Virus record (IMG/VR): IMGVR_UViG_3300042305_000698
Span: 1-45,089 of that record
DNA: 45,089 nt
DNA from: a virus
Direction: 5' to 3' (one strand)
A model generated the notes under the pieces. That model was given only the letters and a program-made list of their open reading frames with translations, searched no databases and was not told the origin of the DNA. This document shows, one piece after another, positions 17,719 to 25,409 of the stretch. Both the position numbers and the translations under genes were made by a program. Within the stretch, counting starts at the first letter, position 1. Each line of letters starts with the position of its first letter.

Positions 17719-18413
17719 TAGCGGAATGCACTCCAGAGATAGAGGTTGATGGATGCGTTCGCCTTGTCTGACAAGCGCGCGTCGGAGAGAGATCCCGATG
17801 CAATCTGGGCAGCGGACAGCGCCAGTTCGTCCGCGCCGCCGGACTGGTGGCTGGTTTTGTGCGCGGTCGGGGTGCGAGAGTCACTGAATCGGGCGTCGTC
17901 CCCGAGCGGGACGGTAGTCCCCGTCTGGCCTGTTGGGATGCGGGCGATGTCCAGGGTGCCCGAGCTAATAGCCGAGGCCGCGTGCGTGTGCGAAGCCGCG
18001 GCGGCGCCAATGTCTTCCGCGGATAGAGCATCACTCCCGCCAGTGGCATGCGTGGCCTTGTGGGCCGAAGGGGTGAACTCTGTCGGCTTTCCCGTCAGCT
18101 CGTCCCAGGTAGAAGCGCCTCCTCCGCCACCGCCAGAAGCAGCGCTTGCGACCGCCGCCAGGTACGTGGCCTGGTCCAGCTCCTCCATGGCATCGCTGTC
18201 CAGAAGAGCCTGGATGGCCGAGTTGATGGCCGCATAGCCAGGGATGGCCGTGTCCACTGCCAGCAGCACACGGCGGAAGGAATCCCTTGGCGCCTGTAGG
18301 GCGGTCTGGAACACGCTCTTGCCGAGAGCATTCGGATACGCCAGCAGCGTGTTCAGCGAGATCCGCAGATCCTCATACGTGGACTCGGCGGTGATGAAGT
18401 AGCGCTGGCTCAC
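17718..18413 (-). CDS. Tail fibre protein with HxTHxTGGSD repeats
   Basis: A 231-residue protein. A GTG at 18413 overlaps the TGA of the lectin-like gene (GTGA) and gives a plausible start (SQRYFITAESTYED); the longer in-frame extension upstream overlaps that gene in another frame and looks non-coding. Residues 100-130 are a Gly-rich hinge (SGGGGGGAST), then WDELTGKPTEF and units AHKATHATGGSDALS, AAAASHTHAASAI, TPTAHKTSHQSGGADEL, which are classical phage fibre repeats. The short helical head may bind the tail and the repeats form a trimeric shaft. Confidence 0.6.
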   Translation of the reverse strand: MSQRYFITAESTYEDLRISLNTLLAYPNALGKSVFQTALQAPRDSFRRVLLAVDTAIPGYAAINSAIQALLDSDAMEELDQATYLAAVASAASGGGGGGASTWDELTGKPTEFTPSAHKATHATGGSDALSAEDIGAAAASHTHAASAISSGTLDIARIPTGQTGTTVPLGDDARFSDSRTPTAHKTSHQSGGADELALSAAQIASGSLSDARLSDKANASINLYLWSAFR

Positions 18414-18955
18414 AGGCCCCACTTCCTGGCGAGGTAGCGAGACACGGCATTCGACTGTGCCTCGGACAATGCCGACGAGTAGACGACGATCTCGGCGATG
18501 TATCCCTTGTAGAAGTTCTTCAGGGCACCCGACTCCCACTTGGCGCCGATCCGACTGTCCGAGCCGTACAGCGCAGCAACCGTGGTAGCCGATCCGCTCG
18601 CCGTGGCCACCGCAGCCGACGAGCCGGAGGAGAGCGTCAGCACCGAAGTCGCACTGGCGGCAATGTGCAGGGCGGTACCCGAGGTGGTCGGAGACACGGC
18701 GGCGAATGCCGTCCAGGTGGAAATCGGAATAAAAGCCAGGGAGAGCGAGTCGTTGATGCCGTCGAAGTACAACGCCGGCTTGCCGCCCATGGCGTTGGGA
18801 GTAAGGGCGGGCTGGTTGTTGGTCGCCAACTGCGCGGCATTGCGGCCGTTGCCGGACTTATCAGACCACGCCCCCGCAGCGGGCGAGTCCGAGGCGTCCA
18901 GCCACAACGCTATCGTCCCCAGCGACCGGGGATCGAATGACTGCCGCAGAATCAC
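18410..18955 (-). CDS. Concanavalin-like (LamG-type) lectin domain protein
   Basis: A 181-residue protein with IALWLDASDSPAAGAWSDKSG, then NGRNAAQLATNNQPAL, GGKPALYFDGINDSLSL near residue 65, and a C-terminal AKWESGALKNFYKGYIAEIVV strand pair ending in SRYLARKWGL. This is the layout of a LamG/concanavalin-like jelly-roll: W-D-x-SG-N-GxxA at the start, FDGxxD in the middle, and the closing GxIAEIxVY. It lies between two fibre genes and probably binds a cell-surface glycan as part of the fibre complex. Start overlaps the preceding stop (ATGA). Confidence 0.65.
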   Translation of the reverse strand: MILRQSFDPRSLGTIALWLDASDSPAAGAWSDKSGNGRNAAQLATNNQPALTPNAMGGKPALYFDGINDSLSLAFIPISTWTAFAAVSPTTSGTALHIAASATSVLTLSSGSSAAVATASGSATTVAALYGSDSRIGAKWESGALKNFYKGYIAEIVVYSSALSEAQSNAVSRYLARKWGL

Positions 18956-19773
18956 AGAATTCTCCAGCGGGACGACGCCGCGTGGTACACCAGCGTGGCC
19001 GAGCCACCGCCGCCATACAGGATCACATTCGATCCGAAAGGGGAGGTGAACCTATTGGCGGCCGTGCTGGACGAGGACTCATGCGACAGGGTGATGGTGC
19101 TGCCCCCGGAGGCGTTCGTATTGATGATCGTCGTTGAGAAGCCGTTGTTGGCATTCGCCACCAGGCCGGTGATCGTCACGTTCCCCGTGGAGGTGACGAA
19201 ATACACATCCGCCACACCCGGGGCCCAGTCGTTCTGATTTGTGGTAAGAGATGGAGACACGGGGACCGGGGCAGGGTAGTCGGCCCCCGTGGAGCGGTGC
19301 GACGATGCATGCGCGTTCGGATCTCTGGCGTCCGACAGGCGAGTGTCGCTCCCCAGGACCACCTGGGACGAGGTGGCGTTGCCGCTGGCCGGAGCATTGC
19401 GGCTCGCGGCGGTTCCGGCATCCGTGACGGCACTGAGCGTATGCGTGTGCGAGGCAGCCGCCGCGCCGATGTCGGCGGGAGCGATGGCATCCGACTGCCC
19501 GGTGGCGTGCGTGCTGGCATGCGCAGTCGGCGCCCTGGAGTTCGTCAGCCTGCTGTCGTTCGTTGCCACGGCGCCAATCGACGCCGGGGTGATCGGGTCC
19601 GATCCGGCAGACGCATGGGAGCTGGCGTGCGATGCCGGCGGGCCGCCACCGAGCGCGGCAATCGATCCCAGCGTGACCTTGGAGGTGACCGAGCCGTCTG
19701 AACTGTCTGAGGGGACGACAGAGTCAAACGTGGCCGAAGCAGAGGGCAGGGCGGAAATGGTGGTGTCTGGCAT
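18952..19773 (-). CDS. Tail fibre protein with HATGxSDxI repeats
   Basis: A 273-residue protein. It starts with TTISALPSASATFDSVVPSD, a common phage fibre N terminus, then has three to four repeat units (ASHASSHASAGSDPITPASIG, AHASTHATGQSDAIAPADIG, NAHASSHRSTGADYP). The last 100 residues form a beta-strand domain (VADVYFVTSTGNVTITGL, TTIINTNASGGSTITLSHES). It shares its repeat type with the gene at 17718, so the two fibres may be related by duplication. It begins in a TGATG overlap with the 42-residue gene upstream. Confidence 0.6.
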   Translation of the reverse strand: MPDTTISALPSASATFDSVVPSDSSDGSVTSKVTLGSIAALGGGPPASHASSHASAGSDPITPASIGAVATNDSRLTNSRAPTAHASTHATGQSDAIAPADIGAAAASHTHTLSAVTDAGTAASRNAPASGNATSSQVVLGSDTRLSDARDPNAHASSHRSTGADYPAPVPVSPSLTTNQNDWAPGVADVYFVTSTGNVTITGLVANANNGFSTTIINTNASGGSTITLSHESSSSTAANRFTSPFGSNVILYGGGGSATLVYHAASSRWRIL

Positions 19774-19901
19774 CAGTACTTCGCCGTGATGTAGTTGCTG
19801 TTCTGGTCAGTGATCTTGTTGCCGTTGGCCGCGGTCAGGGTGTAGGTCACCCGCACCACCGGAGCCGGACGCTTCTTCGGTGTGAGCGTGCCGCCGTTCA
19901 T
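19773..19901 (-). CDS. 42-residue protein, fibre-module linker
   Basis: A short gene encoding 42 residues that begin with MNGGTLTPKKRPAPVV and continue as a strand-forming segment rich in Thr and Asn. Its ATG overlaps the stop of the 108-residue gene (ATGA) and its TGA overlaps the fibre start (TGATG), exactly as its neighbours do, and its codon pattern is normal. A longer frame reaching upstream to 20258 is only the other-frame shadow of the 108-residue gene. Function unknown. Confidence 0.5.
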   Translation of the reverse strand: MNGGTLTPKKRPAPVVRVTYTLTAANGNKITDQNSNYITAKY

Positions 19902-20224
19902 CCCTTGAGGCTCACCGTCAGGGGCATGGTCGTCGCTCCGACGATGATTGGTGCCACGTAGGCCAAGCCGTAGCAGGCATCTGGAACCGGGTGCGCCCCC
20001 ACGGTCACAGACGTTGTCACCGCCGAGCCATCGGCGTACACCTGCACGGGCGTGTCGCTGGAGCCCGAGGCTCCGTACCACCGCAACTGCGTGGCTCCGT
20101 TGGTGTTGGCGATCAGCACCACGCCGCCGGCAAACATGCCGTAGGCGAAGCGCTGCGTCGTCGTCCCGGCCGTGGAGCCAGCCGTGACGGTGACCGAGGA
20201 AAAGTGGCGCGCAATCTCGTTCAT
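19898..20224 (-). CDS. Small beta-sandwich-like structural protein
   Basis: A 108-residue protein made almost wholly of predicted strands (FSSVTVTAGSTAGTTTQRFAY, GGVVLIANTNGATQLRWYG, TPVQVYADGSAVTTSVTVGA). This resembles small beta-sandwich subunits of fibre, decoration or tail-completion proteins; no specific family is recognised. It is four-base coupled to the 179-residue gene that follows the portal and to the 42-residue gene downstream. Confidence 0.5.
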   Translation of the reverse strand: MNEIARHFSSVTVTAGSTAGTTTQRFAYGMFAGGVVLIANTNGATQLRWYGASGSSDTPVQVYADGSAVTTSVTVGAHPVPDACYGLAYVAPIIVGATTMPLTVSLKG

Positions 20225-20760
20225 AGCCTCCCCTTTGCCTTGTAGGCATGCTTGTCAATGATCTTCTCCCGCAGTTCGCCCTTGTTGGCGCGCGGGTTCT
20301 TACGGAGTGCCTTCCGCATCTCGTCCCGGATGATCGACTCCGACAGGACGGTCGGACGCTTGGGCTCGGGGGCGGGCTCGTAGTTGACGCTCCCGGTCAC
20401 GTTCAGGCGGCGTTTGCGGGCCACGCGGAGAACGTCGTCGTTGGACGACACCCACGCCGCGGGATCTTTCCAGCCCCGGCGATCCGCCAGCCCGGCCACG
20501 TACTGCTTGCCAGCAATGCTGATCCCGGCCTGCCGGGCCTCGCGGACCATGTACTGGGCCTGGAGCTTCGGAAGCTCGTCCAGTTGTTGGTTGTTCTGGC
20601 GGCCCTCCAGGAAAGCCCGGTCGGTCCCCTTGGTCCCGGGCGGGGTTTGCGTGGCGACCATGATCGCCCACCGCTCGCCGTGTGGCAGGGCCTTGCGGTA
20701 CAGGTCAACGGCCTCGCGGCCCAGGTTGGCGACTTCGTAAGGGATGTCCATATTGATCAT
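20221..20760 (-). CDS. Portal-adjacent helical phage protein, unknown
   Basis: A 179-residue protein; the ATG at 20760 lies in an ATGA overlap with the portal stop, and a longer frame upstream is a portal shadow. The protein is helical and charged, with DLYRKALPHGERWAIMVATQ near residue 20, a Gly-Trp segment GLADRRGWKDPAAWV near 95, and a strongly basic C terminus (KALRKNPRANKGELREKIID). The C terminus could bind DNA. Position after portal suggests a head-completion or packaging accessory protein, which is an inference. Confidence 0.5.
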   Translation of the reverse strand: MINMDIPYEVANLGREAVDLYRKALPHGERWAIMVATQTPPGTKGTDRAFLEGRQNNQQLDELPKLQAQYMVREARQAGISIAGKQYVAGLADRRGWKDPAAWVSSNDDVLRVARKRRLNVTGSVNYEPAPEPKRPTVLSESIIRDEMRKALRKNPRANKGELREKIIDKHAYKAKGRL

Positions 20761-22733
20761 TGCCCGGGAGGGGGCTGCTCGGGTGGCGGCGGGCCTGGAG
20801 GAGGCGGCGGCGGCACCATGAACTCGCTCACATCCATCTGCATGGCAGCGCCCCACTTGGTGAGCAGGGCGTTGAAGAGCTGCGGCTGGCCAGCCTGCAT
20901 CATGCCCTGCGCCACCGGGGCCAGGATCTGCATGGCCTGATTGATCTGCTCCACCCGGGTCGCGGCGTTGGGCTTCCGCACCGATCCGGCCTCAACGCGG
21001 TAGGAGTACTCCCGGACTATCGACTCCGGGTCCTCCTGCTGAACGTGCAACTGCCACGCCTGCGCGGCCATGGGGCCCATGAGCGGCGCAACGTCCTGCG
21101 GGTAGATCATCCACCTTGCCAGGAGACCTTCCTTCCTGGCCACCTCTGACAGGGCGTCTTCCAGGATGTTGGCATAGTCGTCTGGGCGAACAGAAATCTG
21201 CTCGCTCTTCACGGTGGCCTCTGCGGCCGACCTGAAGGATGCGCGCGACATGCCGTAAATGAGTTCGGTCAGACCGACGCGGCGGTCGAACAGTTCGGTG
21301 ACTGCCTGGATGATGTTGTACATATCCTGGGTCACGCCGGGCATCTGGAACACGGAGATCACATCGTTCACCGACCGGCCCACGGCCTCGGAGATTTCAA
21401 CGATGTTGAAGCCGCCTTCGTTCCGCTCCAGGAGCTTGGCCTTCAGGTCCGGGTCTGCGGCCTTGGCTACACCGATCAGCGTCTGCGATGAAGTCGCAAT
21501 GCGAGTGGCCAGGAACGACATAGCCCAATTGACGAAGCGAAGCTCCCCGATCCCGGGGCGGATCAGCGAGATCGGCCAGGAGTAGCCCGGCTTCCCGTGC
21601 CAGGCCAGGAGCGTGAAAGGCCACCCGCCGGGCTCGGCCCAGAACGGGGCGGGCCACTGGGCAGACATGAACATCGACTGGGGAATCCCCGTCTCGTCCA
21701 CCTCCTCTCGGAGCATGGCCGGAGAAATGTTGAGCGGGAAGTCCACGCCCTCGGAAACGCAGATGTAGCAGTTCGGCCCCAGCGCATCGAACTTGCCGCG
21801 GAGGTCCTTGTCGGAGTCCTTGAGGCGATCCCCGAACCCTGTCTTGGAGTAGACCTCCCAGTAGCAGATGAGGTCGTTCGTCTTGCCGGTCTTCTTGCGG
21901 TGTTCGTACCCCCGCTCGCCGTCATCCGCCCGGGAGGAGTAGGACTCAACGTGCCCCTTCAGGTCCTCGCGGGAGAGGCCGAACTTCGCAGCCACCTCGT
22001 CAATGGGCTGCACCCTGCGGCGTGCGGCCCAGCGGATGTCCTCAAACTCGTCCGCATCCGGGTCCCAGACGAGGTTGTCCACCGAGTCATAGAAGGACCC
22101 GGCAAACTTCACGCTCGCGCCAGGGGGCTGGTACAGCTCATGCCACCAAACACCGGCACCCTTGATGAACGCCTCTTCCACCACCTTGCGAGAATGACGC
22201 TTCAGGTCCAGCTCGTTCGGCGTGTAGTTCAGGTAGGTCTCCAGCAACTGGGCCACCACCTTGCGGCGATCCCAGAGCATCTGCTGCTGCTGGAGGCCCT
22301 GCTGGTACATCATCATCCCGGGGTCCGGCATCATCACCGGCTGGCCGTCCGGCCCGATGACGGGCTGCCCATCGGGGCCCATCTGCGGCATGGGCGGCTG
22401 GGGCTGAATGCCCAGGAGCATCGGCCCGATGACCGGGTACTCCTTGGGCGTCACCGTGCGGGCCGGGTTCCGGTGATGAATGACCGCCGTGAACAGACGA
22501 ACCGCCTCAAACACACGGTTCACACACATCCGAAACGGCGGCGGGTGGATGCCCTTGTTGTACCCATGCTCCCCCCGCGCCTGGGCCGTGCCCCACATGG
22601 CCTCCGGGTCGGAGTCATAGAACATCATCGCCTCTTTGGCGTCGTCCGAGAAACTCTTCTTGTGTTTCTCGGCTTGCTTGATGCACTCAAGCCAGCGCTT
22701 GGCAATGGGGCGCAGAGGGTTGTCTTCGGGCAT
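20757..22733 (-). CDS. Portal protein (head-tail connector)
   Basis: A 658-residue protein. The dodecameric portal is expected at the capsid vertex and docks the terminase. Supporting features: an N-terminal helical region (IAKRWLECIKQAEKHKKSF), a Met/Pro/Gln-rich insertion around residues 110-145 (PQPPMPQMGPDGQPV), the core with WWHELYQPPGA and DNLVWDPDADEFEDIRW, a long region GIGELRFVNWAMSFLATRIATSS, a motif LTELIYGMSRASFRSAAEA typical of large portal proteins, and a proline-rich end. The size exceeds classical P22-like cores only modestly. It follows terminase with one small gene between, the usual order. Confidence 0.85.
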   Translation of the reverse strand: MPEDNPLRPIAKRWLECIKQAEKHKKSFSDDAKEAMMFYDSDPEAMWGTAQARGEHGYNKGIHPPPFRMCVNRVFEAVRLFTAVIHHRNPARTVTPKEYPVIGPMLLGIQPQPPMPQMGPDGQPVIGPDGQPVMMPDPGMMMYQQGLQQQQMLWDRRKVVAQLLETYLNYTPNELDLKRHSRKVVEEAFIKGAGVWWHELYQPPGASVKFAGSFYDSVDNLVWDPDADEFEDIRWAARRRVQPIDEVAAKFGLSREDLKGHVESYSSRADDGERGYEHRKKTGKTNDLICYWEVYSKTGFGDRLKDSDKDLRGKFDALGPNCYICVSEGVDFPLNISPAMLREEVDETGIPQSMFMSAQWPAPFWAEPGGWPFTLLAWHGKPGYSWPISLIRPGIGELRFVNWAMSFLATRIATSSQTLIGVAKAADPDLKAKLLERNEGGFNIVEISEAVGRSVNDVISVFQMPGVTQDMYNIIQAVTELFDRRVGLTELIYGMSRASFRSAAEATVKSEQISVRPDDYANILEDALSEVARKEGLLARWMIYPQDVAPLMGPMAAQAWQLHVQQEDPESIVREYSYRVEAGSVRKPNAATRVEQINQAMQILAPVAQGMMQAGQPQLFNALLTKWGAAMQMDVSEFMVPPPPPPGPPPPEQPPPGQ

Positions 22734-22759
22734 GGACGGCTCCTACCTACTAATGCCCG

Positions 22760-22783
22760 GATCAGCCCTTTTTGGGGCTGATC
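22760..22783 (-). promoter_or_regulatory. Perfect stem-loop spanning the stop codon before the portal gene
   Basis: Nine-base perfect arms (GATCAGCCC / GGGCTGATC) flank a six-base A-rich loop on the minus-strand transcript. The stop codon of the 106-residue gene lies inside the distal arm and the portal start is 27 bases further. No U-run follows, so it is not a standard intrinsic terminator; it may be an RNA processing, stability or translation-control element between terminase and portal. Confidence 0.55.
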
Positions 22784-23082
22784 GCCGCCAGCTTCTTCTC
22801 CAGGAGTGCCACTTTCTCCGAGAGAATGGCGATCTGGGGGTTTGCCGGCATGGGCTTCCAGTAGCCGTACTTCTTCCACTCGGGGAACTCATGCACCCCA
22901 GGGTCGTCAACGTGATGGACCGATGGCTTCAGGGTGCCGCCGTACGAGCCCGACAGGGCCCAGAGCGTGACCGTCCTGGCTGCCGCCTCAACGACGAAGG
23001 CCGGCTGGACCGGGGCGCCCTCATGGGCCTGGTAAAGAACCTGCTCGCCAACCTGCGTGGTCGGCATGGAAAACTCGCTCAT
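22762..23082 (-). CDS. Small protein between terminase and portal, unknown
   Basis: A 106-residue protein whose ATG overlaps the large-terminase stop (ATGA), which sets the start. The N-terminal half looks like a small beta barrel (VGEQVLYQAHEGAPVQPAFVVE, RTVTLWALSGSYGG), the middle has a WKKYGYWKP aromatic patch, and the end is a short coiled coil (ILSEKVALLEKKLAAISP). The layout fits a small SH3-like phage structural or packaging factor of unknown function. The gene ends in the hairpin at 22760-22783. Confidence 0.5.
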   Translation of the reverse strand: MSEFSMPTTQVGEQVLYQAHEGAPVQPAFVVEAAARTVTLWALSGSYGGTLKPSVHHVDDPGVHEFPEWKKYGYWKPMPANPQIAILSEKVALLEKKLAAISPKKG

Positions 23083-24776
23083 CGCTTCTTGCTCCCTTGT
23101 GGCCCCAGGATCACGCACGGGTCTTCGGACTCGCGGCTGCGGCGGATGCGATCCGCTCGCCACTTCACCCACCACGGCTCGGGGCCGAGGACTCGGGGGG
23201 GCTTGTGGTATTTCGGCTCGTAGGCACAGAGGTACTCAAGCGCCTGGCAGGCGTGGACCTCGCCTCGGGTCTGCGGCTGGTCGGTGACGAATACCTGGCC
23301 GTTGACCGTCGTCGTCTTCTTGCGATACCGCTTCAGTTCCCGGAGGAGGTTCGGGCAGGAGCCCTCCAGGATCTTGAGCCTCGTCGTCCCGTCGCCGCGG
23401 ATATGCAGCATCTGCCGGACGAGCGCCGTGCGGGCCGGGATGTCGTCCGAACCAGGGGTGAAGTGGTGGTTGCTGACGAGGAACCTGTAGTTGCGTTTCT
23501 TCAGCTCCTCGGAATACAGCTCATGCGGCAGCCGTCCTGATCCAAGATCGCGCAGGAGGCCGCCGTGCATGTCCATGATCGCGGCATAGATCGACTGGTC
23601 TTTAGCGCGGTCGTAGAACTGATCGCCCCAGATGAGCGCGTTGCAGTTGCGGATGTACAGCTCGTCGTAGATCAACAGGAAACGCTCGTCGGGCGGCACG
23701 GCCCCGAAGAGCGTGGCCATCACCGCGTGCCCAGGATCAATGGCGACAAACCGCGTCCAGTCTGACGGCACACGGGATTCAGGCAGTTCCTCGCGCCGCA
23801 GGAGATGCACCGACAGATTGAACGTCGGGTACATCAGCGTGGACTCGGTGGTGAACTCACCCTCCGCACGCATCCTGACCTCGTCAACCCCGAGCGCGCT
23901 CCAGCGTTCGATGTTCTTCCGCTTCTCTTCCTGGTCGATGAAGTTGTTGTCTAGGAATCGGAACGTGAACTTCTTGATGATCGGGTTCTCTTGCCCCTCC
24001 TCCACGGCTCGGTCTGCTCGTTCACACAGGCCGATCAGAGCATCGTTCTTGGAGTGAGGCATGGCCGACCAGACAAAGCGGCCCTTGCGATCCGCCAAGC
24101 GAGCCTGGGACTCGCCGACGAAATTCTCGTTTGTAACGTCCTCGTCGATCCAAATAAGGTCGGCCTGGTAGCCCTGCGGGGGCTCTCCCTCGGACGAGAA
24201 GCACCACACCGTCCAGCCGTTCGTCAGTTCCAACTTGTTGAGATAGCCGGCGTTCTTCAGCACCCAAGAGACATCCTTGATAAGCCGCGGCGGGATCAGC
24301 GGAGGGGCGGGCTTGCTCTTGCTCTTGTCGTCTCCGGCGCGAATCGACCTCCAAAGTCCGGTGTCCTGGTCTTTGATGATCCTGAAAGCCCCGGCCTTAA
24401 GAAGGATCGGGTAGATCACCAGTCCAATGTGCGGCCAGTTCCGGCCGACGATGGCGAGGTTGCCACCTTCCTTCGGGTACTTCCCATACGGGTCTTGGCC
24501 AGTCGCTGCCCGCGCGGCCTCAACGGCCACGGCCAGCGTCTTGCCGCCACGGTTGCCACCAAGGACGATCCGCTCCGAGGCCATGCACTTGTGGAACTCA
24601 TCCTGGTGCGGCATCGGCTCGTACAGACGCAACGCCTCCAGCCGGCGGCCCGACAGCTCCGCCTGAACGTCCCGCATCTGGGACACGGCGTGCTGCGTCA
24701 GGCCGCCCAGCGGAAGGTCAGGCTGCGGCGGTTGTGGAATCGGCGGGTGCTTCTTCATGCTCTCCGCAGTACTCAT
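23079..24776 (-). CDS. terL: Terminase large subunit
   Basis: A 565-residue DNA packaging motor: an ATPase that pumps DNA into the prohead and a nuclease that cuts the concatemer. Walker A is GGNRGGKT (residues 73-80), Walker B is LIWIDE (207-212) with catalytic Glu212, and the nuclease domain shows FVAIDPGHAV (Asp347), LIYDELY (Asp371) and IMDMHGG (Asp402). The length is typical for podovirus-like large terminases. It starts in an ATGA overlap with the zinc-ribbon small-terminase candidate; the first 20 codons are also read in another frame by a cysteine-motif gene. Confidence 0.92.
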   Translation of the reverse strand: MSTAESMKKHPPIPQPPQPDLPLGGLTQHAVSQMRDVQAELSGRRLEALRLYEPMPHQDEFHKCMASERIVLGGNRGGKTLAVAVEAARAATGQDPYGKYPKEGGNLAIVGRNWPHIGLVIYPILLKAGAFRIIKDQDTGLWRSIRAGDDKSKSKPAPPLIPPRLIKDVSWVLKNAGYLNKLELTNGWTVWCFSSEGEPPQGYQADLIWIDEDVTNENFVGESQARLADRKGRFVWSAMPHSKNDALIGLCERADRAVEEGQENPIIKKFTFRFLDNNFIDQEEKRKNIERWSALGVDEVRMRAEGEFTTESTLMYPTFNLSVHLLRREELPESRVPSDWTRFVAIDPGHAVMATLFGAVPPDERFLLIYDELYIRNCNALIWGDQFYDRAKDQSIYAAIMDMHGGLLRDLGSGRLPHELYSEELKKRNYRFLVSNHHFTPGSDDIPARTALVRQMLHIRGDGTTRLKILEGSCPNLLRELKRYRKKTTTVNGQVFVTDQPQTRGEVHACQALEYLCAYEPKYHKPPRVLGPEPWWVKWRADRIRRSRESEDPCVILGPQGSKKR

Positions 24777-24912
24777 TCGGCCCCGTCACCGGGAACGCGC
24801 AGTTCTGCTCCGTGACCCAGGCCGGTGGGTTCCGGCGGCACTGCCCCCACGGGGTCGCCTCTCCGCTCGGCATCTGCACCCTGTGCCACCAACGGCAGGT
24901 TTCGCACTTCAT
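24718..24912 (-). CDS. Small CxxC protein nested across the small/large terminase junction
   Basis: A 64-residue protein. The ATG at 24912 has GAGGTG four bases upstream; a TTG one codon earlier is also possible. It reads KCETCRWWHRV, then GQCRRNPPAW, NCAFPV and YCGEHEE. The pattern CxxCxxW, GxCxxxPP and CGE(H) is that of small cysteine proteins common in phage genomes, probably zinc-binding, of unknown role. The gene overlaps 140 bases of the small-terminase candidate and 59 bases of terL in another frame. The conserved pattern makes it more convincing than the C-terminal 45 residues of the overlapped frame. Confidence 0.6.
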   Translation of the reverse strand: MKCETCRWWHRVQMPSGEATPWGQCRRNPPAWVTEQNCAFPVTGPNEYCGEHEEAPADSTTAAA

Positions 24913-25408
24913 CAATCACCTCTACCTTTCTCATGGTCATGGCGGCCTCCAAGACTTGCCGTCTCAGCTCCGCCTCCAGCTCGTCTTCGCTCATCAACTC
25001 CAGCGGCTTCTTGGCCCCGCCCATCGCCGTGTTGCCGACGACGAGCCGGACCACCGAATCCAGCATCTTGGTCCGAAATGCTCCGCCCACCGGAGAGTCG
25101 TAGTACTGCTTCATATACGCATTGGCGAACCCGCGGACGCCGCCGAAGTACTCCATGAGAACTTCCAGGAGTTCCGAGGAGTGCGGGATGTTCGCGCCGC
25201 CGAGACGCGCCGAAGAGATGAAGAGGTCAACGGCACCCTTCTCAATCTCGGCGAGCTTGCCGTTGCGCTTCTTCTTGTTCTTCTGCCGCTCCTGCTTGTT
25301 GCGGCACTGCCGGCACCGGGAGTGAAGACCATCCTTGGACTTGTGGAAGTTCGCGACGGTGGCGGGATAAGAGACCCCGCATTCCACACAGGTCTTGTGG
25401 TCGGCCAT
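24773..25408 (-). CDS. Zinc-ribbon helical protein, candidate terminase small subunit
   Basis: A 211-residue protein. Residues 7-40 form a four-cysteine zinc ribbon (CVECGVSYPATVANFH and CRQCRNKQ) of the type also found at the start of HNH-like phage proteins, followed by a Lys/Arg stretch. Residues 55-165 are helical (KGAVDLFISSARLGGANIP, LLEVLMEYFGGVRGFANAY, LDSVVRLVVGNTAMGG, EDELEAELRRQVLEAAMTMR). Location directly before terL suggests a DNA-recognising small subunit. The last 45 residues, out of frame with the nested cysteine gene, are Gly/Pro-rich and featureless, so they may be a by-product of the overlap. Confidence 0.5.
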   Translation of the reverse strand: MADHKTCVECGVSYPATVANFHKSKDGLHSRCRQCRNKQERQKNKKKRNGKLAEIEKGAVDLFISSARLGGANIPHSSELLEVLMEYFGGVRGFANAYMKQYYDSPVGGAFRTKMLDSVVRLVVGNTAMGGAKKPLELMSEDELEAELRRQVLEAAMTMRKVEVIDEVRNLPLVAQGADAERRGDPVGAVPPEPTGLGHGAELRVPGDGAE

Positions 25409-25409
25409 C

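Noticed and set aside
19902-20258. Long 161-codon frame extending the 42-residue gene upstream
   Set aside because: This part is His/Arg/Cys-rich and is the alternative frame of the beta-rich 108-residue gene, which has a better coupled start.
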